DNA from: [Clostridium] innocuum
GTDB taxonomy: Bacteria; Bacillota_I; Bacilli_A; Erysipelotrichales; Erysipelotrichaceae
Assembly (NCBI GenBank): GCA_012317185.1
Contig: CP048838.1
Coordinates: 1,550,001 to 1,614,000, forward strand
Direction of reading: 5' to 3'
DNA length: 64,000 bases
The position numbers and the translations under genes are program-made. Numbering within the stretch: the stretch's first letter is position 1; every line of letters starts with the position of its first letter. The notes under the pieces were generated by a model that was not told where the DNA came from, made no database searches, and saw only the letters and a program-made list of their open reading frames with translations. Shown one piece after another: positions 17,966 to 26,984 of this stretch.

Positions 17966-19165
17966 ATGGATATTTCAAATATTTATGATGCCAAGGAAGT
18001 ATTGAAGGATGTTATTTCCAAAACACCGCTGGTGCATGCGGATAAGCTGCATGAAAATCTGTGGATCAAGGCGGAAAATCTGCAGGGAACCGGTGCCTTT
18101 AAGCTGCGTGGAGCTTACCATAAGCTGCATTCTCTGACACAAAAGGAGCGCGAGAAGGGCGTGATAGCCGCAAGTGCCGGAAACCATGCACAGGGAGTCG
18201 CTTATTCCTGCATGAAGATGGGAATCAAGGGAACAATCGTTATGCCGAAAACCGCTCCGCTGTCTAAAATTGAAGCAACGCGAAGCTATGGTGTTGCGGT
18301 GGAACTGCAGGGAGATACCTTTAATGATGCCTATGAGTATGCGAAGAATCTGCAGGAAATCACAGGCGCAGTATTCGTGGAGCCCTTTGATGATGAATAT
18401 GTCATTGCCGGACAGGGTACGATCGGTCTGGAAATTCTGGATAAGCTCAGTGATGTGGATACGGTAATCGTACCGATTGGCGGGGGCGGTCTGATCAGCG
18501 GGATTGCCGTTGCAATCAAGGCAATGCGTCCCAGCTGCCGTATTATCGGCGTTCAGTCCGAGCATGCGCCGAGCATGAAGCAGTCGCTGGAAAAGAAGGA
18601 GATTATCAAGCTGCAGAATGTAAGTACGATCGCGGACGGAATCGCTGTAAAAACTCCGGGAAAGCTGACCTATGAGCTGTGCAGCAAGTACGTGGATGAG
18701 GTGGTAACCGTCAGTGAGGAGGAAATTGCGGCTGCCATACTGACACTGCTAGAGAAAATGAAGATGGTCGCTGAGGGAGCCGGAGCCACCAGTGTTGCGG
18801 CGGCGATGTTCGGTAAGGTGGATCTGAAGCATCACAAATGCGTTGCAGTCCTTTCCGGAGGAAATATCGATGTCAATCTGCTGTCTAAAATAATCGACCT
18901 CGGCTTGATGAAGACCGGACGCAAGGCAGTCATCAATATGAACGTTATGGATAAGCCGGGGAATCTGTCCCGTATGATTGAGCTGATATCCAGAACCGGA
19001 GCCAATATCATTTCTGTAAATCATAACCGTATTCAGAATGCCATGCTGTTTAATCAGTGCAGAGTCGGCGTTATTATTGAAACCAATGATAACAAGCATA
19101 TCGCAGATGTGCTTGCAATTCTGAAAAACAACGGCTATGACCCGCATCTGGTCGAGCATGTCTGA
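17966..19165 (+). CDS. Threonine ammonia-lyase (TdcB/IlvA-type) with C-terminal ACT domain
   Basis: A 399-aa fold-type II PLP enzyme. The Schiff-base lysine is in GAFKLRGAYHKL, the phosphate-binding loop is PIGGGGLISG and the substrate motif is ASAGNHAQG. It deaminates threonine to 2-oxobutyrate and ammonia. Residues after about 325 form one ACT-like regulatory domain (MDKPGNLSRMIELI), as in the short allosteric form. AGGAGG precedes ATG 17966. The last eight bases overlap the next gene's start, so the two are co-translated. Biosynthetic and catabolic roles cannot be told apart here. Confidence 0.92.
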   Translation: MDISNIYDAKEVLKDVISKTPLVHADKLHENLWIKAENLQGTGAFKLRGAYHKLHSLTQKEREKGVIAASAGNHAQGVAYSCMKMGIKGTIVMPKTAPLSKIEATRSYGVAVELQGDTFNDAYEYAKNLQEITGAVFVEPFDDEYVIAGQGTIGLEILDKLSDVDTVIVPIGGGGLISGIAVAIKAMRPSCRIIGVQSEHAPSMKQSLEKKEIIKLQNVSTIADGIAVKTPGKLTYELCSKYVDEVVTVSEEEIAAAILTLLEKMKMVAEGAGATSVAAAMFGKVDLKHHKCVAVLSGGNIDVNLLSKIIDLGLMKTGRKAVINMNVMDKPGNLSRMIELISRTGANIISVNHNRIQNAMLFNQCRVGVIIETNDNKHIADVLAILKNNGYDPHLVEHV

Positions 19166-19604
19166 TATTTATATCGATGCGGACGGCTGTCCGGTGATTG
19201 AGGAAACCCTGCAGGCAGGAGAGGATTTCGGTTTTCCTGTAACACTGGTATGTGATACCTCCCATGTCTTTCCCTATGAGCATGTCGTTATCCTTATGGC
19301 GGATAAAGGAAGAGACAGTACGGATTTTCTGTTGCTGTCGCATGTAAAAAAGGGAGATATTGTTGTTACGCAGGATTACGGTCTGGCTGCACTGGTTCTC
19401 AGTAAGGAAGGATATCCAATCTCCTGCAATGGAGTCCCCTATACAACAGAAAATATCAATCGCCTTCTCACAATGCGTCATGTCTGCAGTGTGGAGCGTA
19501 AGCATGGCAATTATGGAAATCATGCGAAAAAGCGGACACAGCAGGACAATGAACGGTTTCTGGATGGTCTGTATGCATTGTGTGAAAGTCTGCAGGATAA
19601 ATAA
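19158..19604 (+). CDS. YaiI/YqxD family (DUF188) protein
   Basis: A 148-aa protein starting MSDIYIDADGCPVI, with VCDTSHVFPYEHVVI, KGDIVVTQDYGLAAL and KKRTQQDNERF, all signatures of the UPF0178/YaiI family with a PIN-like nuclease fold. The function is unknown. Start ATG 19158 overlaps the end of the threonine ammonia-lyase gene. Length is normal. Confidence 0.88.
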   Translation: MSDIYIDADGCPVIEETLQAGEDFGFPVTLVCDTSHVFPYEHVVILMADKGRDSTDFLLLSHVKKGDIVVTQDYGLAALVLSKEGYPISCNGVPYTTENINRLLTMRHVCSVERKHGNYGNHAKKRTQQDNERFLDGLYALCESLQDK

Positions 19605-20054
19605 AAACGGATATACCGGCTGTTTTCCCCATTTGTTTGAATGGGGTATACCATAATAGAAAGCACAGAACCATTTCACAGTCCAGTGGAAGCGATTCTG
19701 TGTTTTTGCATTTAGAATCGTAGTGAATCACTGTTTTGTATAAGTCGCTGTCAAGACAGGGTGTTGGATGCCTGAACAATCAAGGAAATCACAAGCTGTC
19801 TGTGCACTGCATACACTTCACCAGCAATATTTTTCATAAAGAACACCATCAACGGTATGGTAAGCTGTCAGCTGTGTCAGTCAATCGGAGAAAGGCCTTT
19901 CAAAAGATGGCAGAGAGAACATGGGTTGCAAATTTGTAAAAAAAATGATATCGTTATGACTCGGGATTTGAAAATTCCAAAGATAAGTAGCATCGGACAA
20001 TCAAGTCCGGTACCACCCCGGGAAGCTGCAGGAACGAGAAATGGAGTGAATCGT
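19605..20054. other. Intergenic region with two hairpins
   Basis: It holds a 7-bp hairpin CCCCATT / AATGGGG (19627-19646) and a terminator CACAGAA (19664-19670) / TTCTGTG (19696-19702) with five Ts. The rest contains an open frame continuous with the next gene (from 19857) but no start with a ribosome site, so I read it as untranslated. Confidence 0.5.
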
Positions 20055-20882
20055 ATGAAAGAGCTGTATCTGCAAAAGGTTACGTCGCAGGACATGGTGA
20101 ACAAAATCAGAGGTATGCGCAGTGAAGAAATCAATACGTATCTTACGGAGCTTGGGTGTACGCTTACCTGTGAGGGTATTCGGGGGCGTCTGGAAGCCAC
20201 CTACAACGATCTTGCAGTCGCGGATGCTATCTTTGAAACACAGAAGATTGACGATACCCATGCAACGTTCCCCAAAGCCTTCATCGATGAAGCGGTGCTG
20301 GAGATTGCAAGAAGAGAGGACTTCGGCTTTACCCATTACGGTCTTATATCCGATGCGATTCTGGATTTGATGGAACAGGGCAGTGAACAGGTTGCGGCGG
20401 ATTTGCTGGAACAGTTCCGATTGCTGTTTAAAACTGCGAAAAGATTTCATATTGACAGCCTGGAAGCTATGATGTATCAGGTTAACGATGGCTTGGATAT
20501 GATTGGTGTGGTTACCTTTCTGCTGGATATATTGATGGAGCAGGGACGCAGGGACAAGGAACAGTACCGTGTACTTATCGCATTTGTCGATAAGTTTCTG
20601 CATGTATTTTCCAAAACGAGCGATTTCTTCCGTGTCGGGATGCAGTATGAACAGGCAAAAGCATATATCGCACTAAAATCAAAAAAAGGAGAACAGATGT
20701 TTCAAAAGCTGTTAGCCACACACAGTGATGTAACCGACGTGGTGTTGCATTATGCTCTGGCATATCTGGATGATGATGAAAAACGTACACGCAGGCTTCT
20801 GGAGCGTTATGCCTCACGGCTGGATAAGGAAAGTCCGGCATATGAGGAGATTCAGGAGCTGAAAAAAGATGTATATAACTAA
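20055..20882 (+). CDS. Unrecognised helical cytoplasmic protein
   Basis: A 275-aa protein with no signal peptide or membrane segment. It seems mostly alpha-helical, with alternating charged and aliphatic residues and short acidic/basic patches (LAYLDDDEKRTRRLLERY near the end), reminiscent of helical-repeat proteins. I do not recognise a family. I chose ATG 20055 because GGAG lies eight bases upstream. The open frame extends back to 19857 without a usable site. It ends 14 bases before the amidase gene, probably one operon. Confidence 0.7.
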   Translation: MKELYLQKVTSQDMVNKIRGMRSEEINTYLTELGCTLTCEGIRGRLEATYNDLAVADAIFETQKIDDTHATFPKAFIDEAVLEIARREDFGFTHYGLISDAILDLMEQGSEQVAADLLEQFRLLFKTAKRFHIDSLEAMMYQVNDGLDMIGVVTFLLDILMEQGRRDKEQYRVLIAFVDKFLHVFSKTSDFFRVGMQYEQAKAYIALKSKKGEQMFQKLLATHSDVTDVVLHYALAYLDDDEKRTRRLLERYASRLDKESPAYEEIQELKKDVYN

Positions 20883-20896
20883 CATGAGGTGATTTC

Positions 20897-21649
20897 ATGC
20901 AAAAGAATTTTGTACAGCGACATGCTTTGTTCTTTTCTGTCATTGTATTCTGTTTCGTAATCGTACCCTTTATACGAAATGCCTATGCACAGGAAAAAGC
21001 AGATAAAAAGCAGCAGGCGGAAACACTGGTTATCCGTACACAGAAGCAGGCTGAAGAAAAGAAGGTCACAAAGCGACGGGTTGTTCTGGATGCCGGTCAC
21101 GGCGGCTATGATGACGGCAGTGTTGCGGCGGATGGCACAAAGGAAAAAAACATTACACTGCAGCTGACGAAAAAAATCGGAAAGCTGCTGGAGAAGCAGG
21201 ATGTGGATGTTGTGTATACACGAGTGCAGGACAAGGTGTCCTGGCCGTCGGATAATGAAAAGGATTTGCTGGAGCGTTCCCGCATTGCCAACACATCAAA
21301 AGCGGATTATTTTATATCGATTCATATGAATTTTTCGGATACAGCGCAGGATTCCGCAAGGGGTGCGGAAATCTGGGTAAGAGAGAGTGATGCGAAAAGC
21401 AGGGCACTGGCAAAGCAGGTAAATAAACAGCTCACGGGTCTGAAGGGGATGAAAAGCAGAGGGCTGAAGGATGAGGCGGAGGCCCCGCTTTCTCTGATGG
21501 AATATACCGATATTCCGACTATTTTAGTGGAGGCAGGCTTTTTATCCAATGATGGTGACCTGTCCTATCTGAAATCAGAGAAGAATCAGGAGGCAATGGC
21601 TAAGGCGATTGCGGATGGTATTGTGCATGCATTTGATAAAGAATCATAA
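20897..21649 (+). CDS. N-acetylmuramoyl-L-alanine amidase (Amidase_3, CwlD-like)
   Basis: A 250-aa secreted or membrane-anchored amidase. Residues 11-32 form a hydrophobic signal/anchor ending near AYAQ. The catalytic domain starts at VVLDAGHGGYDDGS, with zinc ligands in DAGHGG, KEKNITL and SIHMNFS and the catalytic Glu in VEAGFLSN. It cleaves the amide bond between muramic acid and the stem peptide. Size and single-domain form resemble CwlD, which acts in the spore cortex, but CwlC-like roles are also possible. AGGTGA lies upstream of ATG 20897. Confidence 0.9.
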   Translation: MQKNFVQRHALFFSVIVFCFVIVPFIRNAYAQEKADKKQQAETLVIRTQKQAEEKKVTKRRVVLDAGHGGYDDGSVAADGTKEKNITLQLTKKIGKLLEKQDVDVVYTRVQDKVSWPSDNEKDLLERSRIANTSKADYFISIHMNFSDTAQDSARGAEIWVRESDAKSRALAKQVNKQLTGLKGMKSRGLKDEAEAPLSLMEYTDIPTILVEAGFLSNDGDLSYLKSEKNQEAMAKAIADGIVHAFDKES

Positions 21650-21725
21650 AATACCGCAAAATCTTTCTATTTTACTGTAAAAATGATACAATATGACTTA
21701 TACTATAGGAAAAGGAGGAATATTT

Positions 21726-22427
21726 ATGTTTGAACGCAATGAAGATTATTTTGAGCCGCAATATGCAGCAACCAGCCTGCAGAAGCATGCTGTACGTACA
21801 TTTGGATGGATGACATTGGGTCTTCTGGTGACTACGGCTACTGCCTTTGCTGTATACTCCACAGATTTGATTTATTATATTTATACTATGCGATTTGCGC
21901 CACTGATTCTGATTGCCGCACAATTCGGTGTGGTCATCGCTCTGGGGGCACGTCTGATGAAGATGTCCGCCACAAGTGCCAAGATTTTATTCCTGGCGTA
22001 CTCTATGCTGACCGGTATCACCTTCTCAACGCTTGCTCTTGTATACCTGCCGGGTACACTGGCTATGGCGTTTTTGATGACGACTGTGTATTTCGGAAGT
22101 CTGGCTGTCATCGGATATACGACGAAAATGAATCTGCTCCGCTTTGGACCGATTCTCTTTGGCAGCTTGCTTGCTTTGATCATCACTGAGGTTATTATGA
22201 TGTTCATGAGGGCTGATACCAGCACAATGCTGATGAGTGCCATCGGTCTGTTGATTTTTACCGGACTGACTGCCTATGATGCACAGAAGATGAAGGCACT
22301 GTATGCAAGCTATGAAGGGGATGAAGAAATGCTGAAAAAGCTTTCGATCTATTCTGCTTTTGAGCTGTATTTGGATTTCATCAATATCTTCCTGTATATT
22401 CTGCGTTTTGTAGGAAACAGAGACTAG
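21726..22427 (+). CDS. Bax inhibitor-1 (YccA/TMBIM) family membrane protein
   Basis: A 233-aa protein with about seven membrane helices. After a short acidic N-terminus come AVRTFGWMTLGLLVTTAT, the family's GLTAYDAQKMK near residue 190 and FELYLDFINIFLYILR at the end, all typical of BI-1/YetJ pH-sensitive calcium leak proteins. ATG 21726 follows AGGAGG. It has its own short promoter region and a terminator at 22444. Confidence 0.92.
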   Translation: MFERNEDYFEPQYAATSLQKHAVRTFGWMTLGLLVTTATAFAVYSTDLIYYIYTMRFAPLILIAAQFGVVIALGARLMKMSATSAKILFLAYSMLTGITFSTLALVYLPGTLAMAFLMTTVYFGSLAVIGYTTKMNLLRFGPILFGSLLALIITEVIMMFMRADTSTMLMSAIGLLIFTGLTAYDAQKMKALYASYEGDEEMLKKLSIYSAFELYLDFINIFLYILRFVGNRD

Positions 22428-22443
22428 CTGTATAGGTTAATAG

Positions 22444-22487
22444 AATGCTTCCCGCCGTCATGAGAACGGTATGGAAGCATTTTTTTG
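22444..22487 (+). terminator. Terminator after BI-1 gene
   Basis: Stem AATGCTTCC (22444-22452) / GGAAGCATT (22473-22481), with an inner CCG/CGG stem, then a T-run. Confidence 0.8.
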
Positions 22488-22705
22488 TGTACAGGATACA
22501 AAAAAGCCAACATGTCATAAGGCATGAGGGTACTCGGCGTATGAAATCATAATCTTCTCTGAATAGGCAGGTGTATACAGTAGGCGTATATGTGTATCCT
22601 ATATGGCGGTTTTCTGCAATCCGCTTTTGATTCGAATGGTTCATAGATGATACCGGCATATGAAAACAGCCGCAGTACATATCCAATATGCTGCAGCTGG
22701 TATAG

Positions 22706-23566
22706 TTATTTTATATGCAGATAGTTTGCGATATTCGCGTTTGGATCCAGAATCGGCTCAATGCTTCCGCACCGACTGCTCATAATCACAGCCAGTCCGG
22801 GGCCGTGTCCGCTTGTATAGGAATCCGCATGCACAACAATACCGACAGATACCGCTCCCCTGCGATAGTGCGGACCGTTGTGGTTATCATGATCCTGAAT
22901 CATGACCAGATCACCAAAGCGCAGCTCATTGATTCCGAATTCCTTATTTGCCTGTGCATCCTGCGTCATAATGTCGTAATCCCCCAGCATGGTGGTCGCA
23001 CTTCCCAAACCGCTTCCCATGAGATAGGCCGGAACACAGGTCACAACCGGTATTTTGATTCCCTGCTCCTCCTCTACGATTCCCAGTCCTTCAAACAGCG
23101 CTGGATCGATGTTCATCAGCTGTATCTCTTCATGATCGATCAGTTTAAGTCCCTGTCCGCAGGCTTTGATCAGCACCTTATCCTCTGTTGTCATCAGCTC
23201 CAGCGTTTCTTCATCGAAATAAACCATTACATGATCAATACCGCCATGCTTTCCGGTCACATAGCCCTCTTTGCCCTTTGCATCGCCGCTGATGACCTTC
23301 GCCCTGTTTCCGATACAGGCAAAGGCCTGCAGTGCATTGTTTTCTTTTTCTACAGGATTCTTCAGACTAACGCCCGGCTCTATGTGATCTCCTGCAATAC
23401 CCATGCAGGAATCACCGATTTTATAGTTGTAAATAATACCGCCTGTCGCCATCGGGATTCTGCCATATCCGTCATAACCGACACGATATCCGTTTCCACT
23501 CATGATGGGATGATCCACCTTTCCCTGAACACTCATCACAGGCAGTGAAGCTTTATTTGTCTGCAT
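22706..23566 (-). CDS. DUF4438 family protein
   Basis: A 286-aa protein matching the DUF4438 family (structure known from Thermotoga, function unknown). It has GNGYRVGYDGYGRIP, the IAGDHIEPGVS stretch, AKGKEGYVTGKHGGIDHVMVYF and a late MIQDHDNHNGPHYRRGAV segment followed by GHGPGLAVIMSS. Histidines and acidic residues in the late motif hint at a metal site. ATG at 23566 has AAAGGAG eight bases upstream. Convergent with the BI-1 gene. Confidence 0.8.
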   Translation of the reverse strand: MQTNKASLPVMSVQGKVDHPIMSGNGYRVGYDGYGRIPMATGGIIYNYKIGDSCMGIAGDHIEPGVSLKNPVEKENNALQAFACIGNRAKVISGDAKGKEGYVTGKHGGIDHVMVYFDEETLELMTTEDKVLIKACGQGLKLIDHEEIQLMNIDPALFEGLGIVEEEQGIKIPVVTCVPAYLMGSGLGSATTMLGDYDIMTQDAQANKEFGINELRFGDLVMIQDHDNHNGPHYRRGAVSVGIVVHADSYTSGHGPGLAVIMSSRCGSIEPILDPNANIANYLHIK

Positions 23567-23844
23567 ATCAATCACTCCTTTTCCATGTTTTTACCATGCA
23601 TCCATTTTACTATACCATGAAGAACTCTTCAACATGAAAACGTAATCTGTGGGTATTCTTTCCAACGCTTCCATCATTTTATGCCAGGATGCGTGTACAG
23701 CAGGCTGTACCGGAATTGCTTGAACAGGCAGCTGCAATCGAAAAACTTGAGAAATTGATAAAAATCCGCACCATAAGGAAAGTAACCCACAATTCTCACA
23801 TATGCTTATGATATAATCGTACACAAAAGACAGGAGGTGATGGC

Positions 23845-24810
23845 ATGCATAGCTGTAAGGTACAAAGTCATCCTGCCGCTCATGTGCAGCCGGCAGAATA
23901 TGAGGAACAGAGGAAACGGGTATCCCTTGGTCTGTTTCCGAGTGCATTATTAAAAGCGCAGGAGCAGGTGATGGGGAAGGAACATGCATGGGAGCTGCGC
24001 TATTATCAGCGTGAATTTTCCCTTCCGCTTTCCCGCAATATCTTCGGACTGTTTACAATTCCAGTCTATATCAATCATGTACGGGCTGTTTTTGTTGTGG
24101 ATACAGGAGCACAGATCAGCGGCATCAAGAGTGAAAAAATTGCACAGCTGAAGCTGAAAAAAACAGGAGGTAAACTGCAGATTGGAAGTATCGGCGGAAC
24201 CCGGCGGGATATGCAGGGGCTGGTAGCGGACTCCGTCCAGCTGGGGGGACTGGAGGTTTTAAACATGGCGATGATTGCACTGGATTCCTCAGATTTTTCC
24301 CTGCGCTTCGGTAACATCGATCTGTTCGGCTTCGACGGGATTCTTGGCTGGGATATTTTGCATCAGCTTGACTTTGAGCTGGATGATGTCGCAAAGCAGT
24401 TCATCGTTTTGAAAAACAGGTTTCGGATCCCCTATCCCAATATGCTGAAGGGAAGCTTTCCCTGCTTTCTGGTAAAACGAGCCGATCAGGAGATTTCGCT
24501 GTTTGGCTTTGACAGCGGCTCCCGTGTCAGCTGGATTGGGGATCAGGCGATTCAGGAGCATGCGCTCACGGTTGTACATGAAGGCAGTGCCATGGGCTTT
24601 GGCGTGCATGGACTGGAAAGGATGGATTTAAAGATTATCAAGCAATGGACGCTTTATCTGGATAAGGCTGAAATCACCCTTAAGGATACGATGACAGGGC
24701 GGGTCAGGCTGTTTGATGATTTTGCATTTGACGGAGTATTCGGAAACGAAATCTTCAGAAAGCGCAGAATACGCATCCTGAACAGTGCCAATATGGTACT
24801 GCTGGCATAA
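23845..24810 (+). CDS. Two-lobed retropepsin-like aspartic protease
   Basis: A 321-aa protein with two aspartic-protease half-sites. Lobe 1 has VVDTGAQISG (D86) and FDGILGWDIL (163-172). Lobe 2 has GFDSGSRVSW (D223) and FDGVFGNEIF (295-304). Single-lobe retropepsin domains that dimerise are common in bacteria, while two lobes in one chain recall eukaryotic pepsin. No signal peptide or membrane anchor is visible, so it is probably cytoplasmic. AGGAGGTGA lies seven bases before ATG 23845. Activity is inferred from the paired D-[TS]-G motifs. Confidence 0.72.
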   Translation: MHSCKVQSHPAAHVQPAEYEEQRKRVSLGLFPSALLKAQEQVMGKEHAWELRYYQREFSLPLSRNIFGLFTIPVYINHVRAVFVVDTGAQISGIKSEKIAQLKLKKTGGKLQIGSIGGTRRDMQGLVADSVQLGGLEVLNMAMIALDSSDFSLRFGNIDLFGFDGILGWDILHQLDFELDDVAKQFIVLKNRFRIPYPNMLKGSFPCFLVKRADQEISLFGFDSGSRVSWIGDQAIQEHALTVVHEGSAMGFGVHGLERMDLKIIKQWTLYLDKAEITLKDTMTGRVRLFDDFAFDGVFGNEIFRKRRIRILNSANMVLLA

Positions 24811-24886
24811 CCCTTTTCCTTTTGGAGGGCTGAAAGTCAGGGAACTGCAGGAGTTTGAACCGACGCTTCCGTTTGTATGCTTTCCA

Positions 24887-24918
24887 CCGCCTCAGCTTCC
24901 CGGCGGTTGTTTTTTTTG
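24887..24918 (+). terminator. Terminator after the aspartic protease gene
   Basis: Stem CCGCC (24887-24891) / GGCGG (24902-24906) followed by TTG and a long T-run. Confidence 0.7.
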
Positions 24919-24961
24919 TCGGATTATAGTATATTTATAGAATGAAATAGGAGGAATGAAC

Positions 24962-25399
24962 ATGATATACCATGGAACAATAACAATGGAGAACGGGGCA
25001 GAGCTTCCCTTTGAGCTGTATCCGGAGGATGCTCCGCTCACCGTTGAGAATTTCGTCAAGTTGGTGAAGGAGGGCTATTACGATGGCAAAACCTTTCACC
25101 GTGTCATTAAAAACTTTGTATCGCAGGGCGGCTGCCCATATGGAACCGGTGCCGGGGATCTGGGCTATACGATTCCCTGTGAAACGGCAAACAACCCGCA
25201 TAAGCATGAGGATGGAAGCTTGTCTATGGCACATCGCGGTAAGGATACCGGCTGTTGTCAGTTTTTTATCTGCCACTGTCCGCAGCCGCATCTGGATGGG
25301 GTACATACCGTATTCGGCAAGGTGACAGACAATCTGGGCGCTGTACGCAATATGCGCAACGGCGATGTTATGAAAAAAGTGGTCATCGAGGAAGTATAA
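24962..25399 (+). CDS. Cyclophilin-type peptidyl-prolyl cis-trans isomerase
   Basis: A 145-aa cyclophilin that catalyses proline isomerisation in proteins. Visible motifs are APLTVENFVKLVKEGYYDG, KTFHRVIKNFVSQGG with the catalytic Arg in FHRV, and LSMAHRGKDTGCCQFFI. No signal peptide, so cytoplasmic. ATG 24962 has AGGAGG seven bases upstream; ATG 24956 is too close to it. It leads a run of four closely spaced genes to 26818. Confidence 0.93.
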   Translation: MIYHGTITMENGAELPFELYPEDAPLTVENFVKLVKEGYYDGKTFHRVIKNFVSQGGCPYGTGAGDLGYTIPCETANNPHKHEDGSLSMAHRGKDTGCCQFFICHCPQPHLDGVHTVFGKVTDNLGAVRNMRNGDVMKKVVIEEV

Positions 25400-25400
25400 A

Positions 25401-25745
25401 ATGGATGATGTCAAACGACTGGGAACACCGCTGCTGATCATCGTACTTTCAGCCTTTCTTACCAAACTGGTGGAAACCTGGCTGAAGGGCGGCTTTGTAC
25501 ATACGCTGCTGATCATCATCATGGTTGCTTCTCTGTTTATGTTCGGTGTTTCACTGAATCGTAAAAAGCGAAGCAATGCTGTTTTTCGCAAGGTGGTCGC
25601 AATCGTTATCGTTCTTCTGCTGCTCTTTATGCAGCTGGGTTATCTGGATCTTGCCATTGTGAACCGCTGGTTTGCATACCTTGGCATGGGGTCCTTTTAC
25701 ATCAATATGCTATATATATTCTGCGGCTATCTGTTCGTGGATTAG
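25401..25745 (+). CDS. Small integral membrane protein, unknown
   Basis: A 114-aa protein with about four hydrophobic segments (near residues 8-24, 33-50, 64-82 and 92-112) and a basic loop (NRKKRSNAVFRK), which would face the cytoplasm. I do not recognise the family. It starts one base after the cyclophilin stop and ends nine bases before the rhodanese gene, so it is in the same transcript. Confidence 0.7.
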   Translation: MDDVKRLGTPLLIIVLSAFLTKLVETWLKGGFVHTLLIIIMVASLFMFGVSLNRKKRSNAVFRKVVAIVIVLLLLFMQLGYLDLAIVNRWFAYLGMGSFYINMLYIFCGYLFVD

Positions 25746-25754
25746 GAGGCGGCT

Positions 25755-26081
25755 ATGTTTGGATTTTCTTTTGATAAAACAATGGAGGAAGTAAAGCAGG
25801 AGCTGGATGCAGGGAAAGACATCCAGCTGATCGACGTGTGGGAAACGGATGAATATCGGGATGGTCATATTCCCGGAGCGGATCACCTTGCCCTGAGTGA
25901 GCTGGAAGACAGGGCAGCTGCTGTTGTGGCGAAAGGGAAGCCGCATTATCTGTACTGCCGCAGCGGGCAGCGTTCCAGGACGGCATTGAAGAAGCTGCGG
26001 GCTCTTGGTTATGATGAGCTGTATAACATCGGCGGTATCGTTCACTGGCCCTATGAACAAAAAACAGGGAGTCAGAAATGA
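25755..26081 (+). CDS. Single-domain rhodanese-like sulfurtransferase
   Basis: A 108-aa rhodanese domain: LIDVWETDEYRDGHIPGA, then the active loop CRSGQRSRTA with Cys68 as the persulfide-carrying residue. It probably transfers sulfur or detoxifies sulfide in the cytoplasm. AGGAGG lies upstream of ATG 25755. The stop overlaps the next gene's start (ATGA), so it is coupled to the tyrosine-phosphatase gene. Confidence 0.9.
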   Translation: MFGFSFDKTMEEVKQELDAGKDIQLIDVWETDEYRDGHIPGADHLALSELEDRAAAVVAKGKPHYLYCRSGQRSRTALKKLRALGYDELYNIGGIVHWPYEQKTGSQK

Positions 26082-26818
26082 GGACAGCACGCCGTATGCG
26101 TTTGCAGGGAGCCGGCAATGTACGGGATCTCGGCGGCTATCCCTGTGGGGAAACGATAACGGCATGGCAGTGCTGCTATCGCAGTGATATGCTGAATAAC
26201 CTGACACAGGAGGACTGGAAAAAGCTGCAGGAAGCTGATATTCAGCTGATTCTGGACCTTCGCGGCAAAACGGAACAGATACAGGCACCCTATGACAGCG
26301 AACGCTATGGAATTGCGCGGGTATCGCTTCCCTTTATGAAGGAGGAGGTGCCGCTTGCGGATTCATTGGATGAGCAGGCTCAAAAGAGATTTCTTGACAG
26401 TATGAAGCTGGATTATGTGGATATGGTGAGAGCCGTACCGGAGGCGGTATGTGCAGCACTTCGCCATATACGAAATACAAGGAAAGCAGGACATGCAGTC
26501 TTGTTTCACTGTACGGCAGGCAAGGATCGCACCGGCATACTGGCAGCACTCCTGCTGAAGCTGTGCGGTGTATGCAATGAGGATATCCTTGCGGATTATC
26601 AGGTGTCCGCCACCTATAATGCATTGGGTGTAAACCGGATGCTTCCGGCGGATGTAATGGCGATCCAGGCAGTGCGCGCATTGCTTGACAGCACACCGGA
26701 CATGCTGCAGCCGCTGCTCACCATGCTGGATGAAGCAGGCTGTTTTTCCTATCTGAAATCCATCGGCATGCGTCAGGATGAGCTGGAAGAGCTGTCTGCA
26801 CTGCTGCAGGAGCCGTAA
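26078..26818 (+). CDS. Tyrosine-protein phosphatase, Y_phosphatase3 family
   Basis: A 246-aa phosphatase with the N-terminal NVRDLGGY motif, YRSDMLNNLT, DLRGKTE and the P-loop HCTAGKDRTGI (C-x5-R), as in Listeria LipA-like and IphP-type enzymes that act on phosphotyrosine or phosphoinositides. No signal peptide. Start overlaps the rhodanese stop. A terminator follows at 26871. Confidence 0.88.
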   Translation: MRTARRMRLQGAGNVRDLGGYPCGETITAWQCCYRSDMLNNLTQEDWKKLQEADIQLILDLRGKTEQIQAPYDSERYGIARVSLPFMKEEVPLADSLDEQAQKRFLDSMKLDYVDMVRAVPEAVCAALRHIRNTRKAGHAVLFHCTAGKDRTGILAALLLKLCGVCNEDILADYQVSATYNALGVNRMLPADVMAIQAVRALLDSTPDMLQPLLTMLDEAGCFSYLKSIGMRQDELEELSALLQEP

Positions 26819-26870
26819 CGAGCCAGTGCATGCAGGAACTTCATGCTTACTGACAGCTACGCAAATACCA

Positions 26871-26927
26871 CTGTATGTGCAGGTCTGAAATGTCATTGCG
26901 ACATTCTCCTGCAGATACAGTTTTTTT
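26871..26927 (+). terminator. Terminator after the phosphatase gene
   Basis: A 13-bp imperfect stem CTGTATGTGCAGG / CCTGCAGATACAG followed by seven Ts. Confidence 0.75.
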
Positions 26928-26941
26928 GTATCGGCGCATAT

Positions 26942-26978
26942 AAAAAAGAAAAACCATACAGCTGAAGCTGCATGGTTT
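26942..26978 (-). terminator. Terminator of the minus-strand methyltransferase gene
   Basis: Stem AAACCATACAGCT / AGCTGCATGGTTT (26951-26978), with an A-run on the plus strand (26942-26953) that is a T-run for the minus-strand transcript. Confidence 0.75.
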
Positions 26979-26984
26979 GGATGG

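Noticed and set aside
19857..20054. Upstream extension of the 20055 gene by 66 codons
   Set aside because: Frame is open, but there is no ribosome site and the sequence lacks the helical pattern of the rest. The GGAG-led ATG at 20055 is better.
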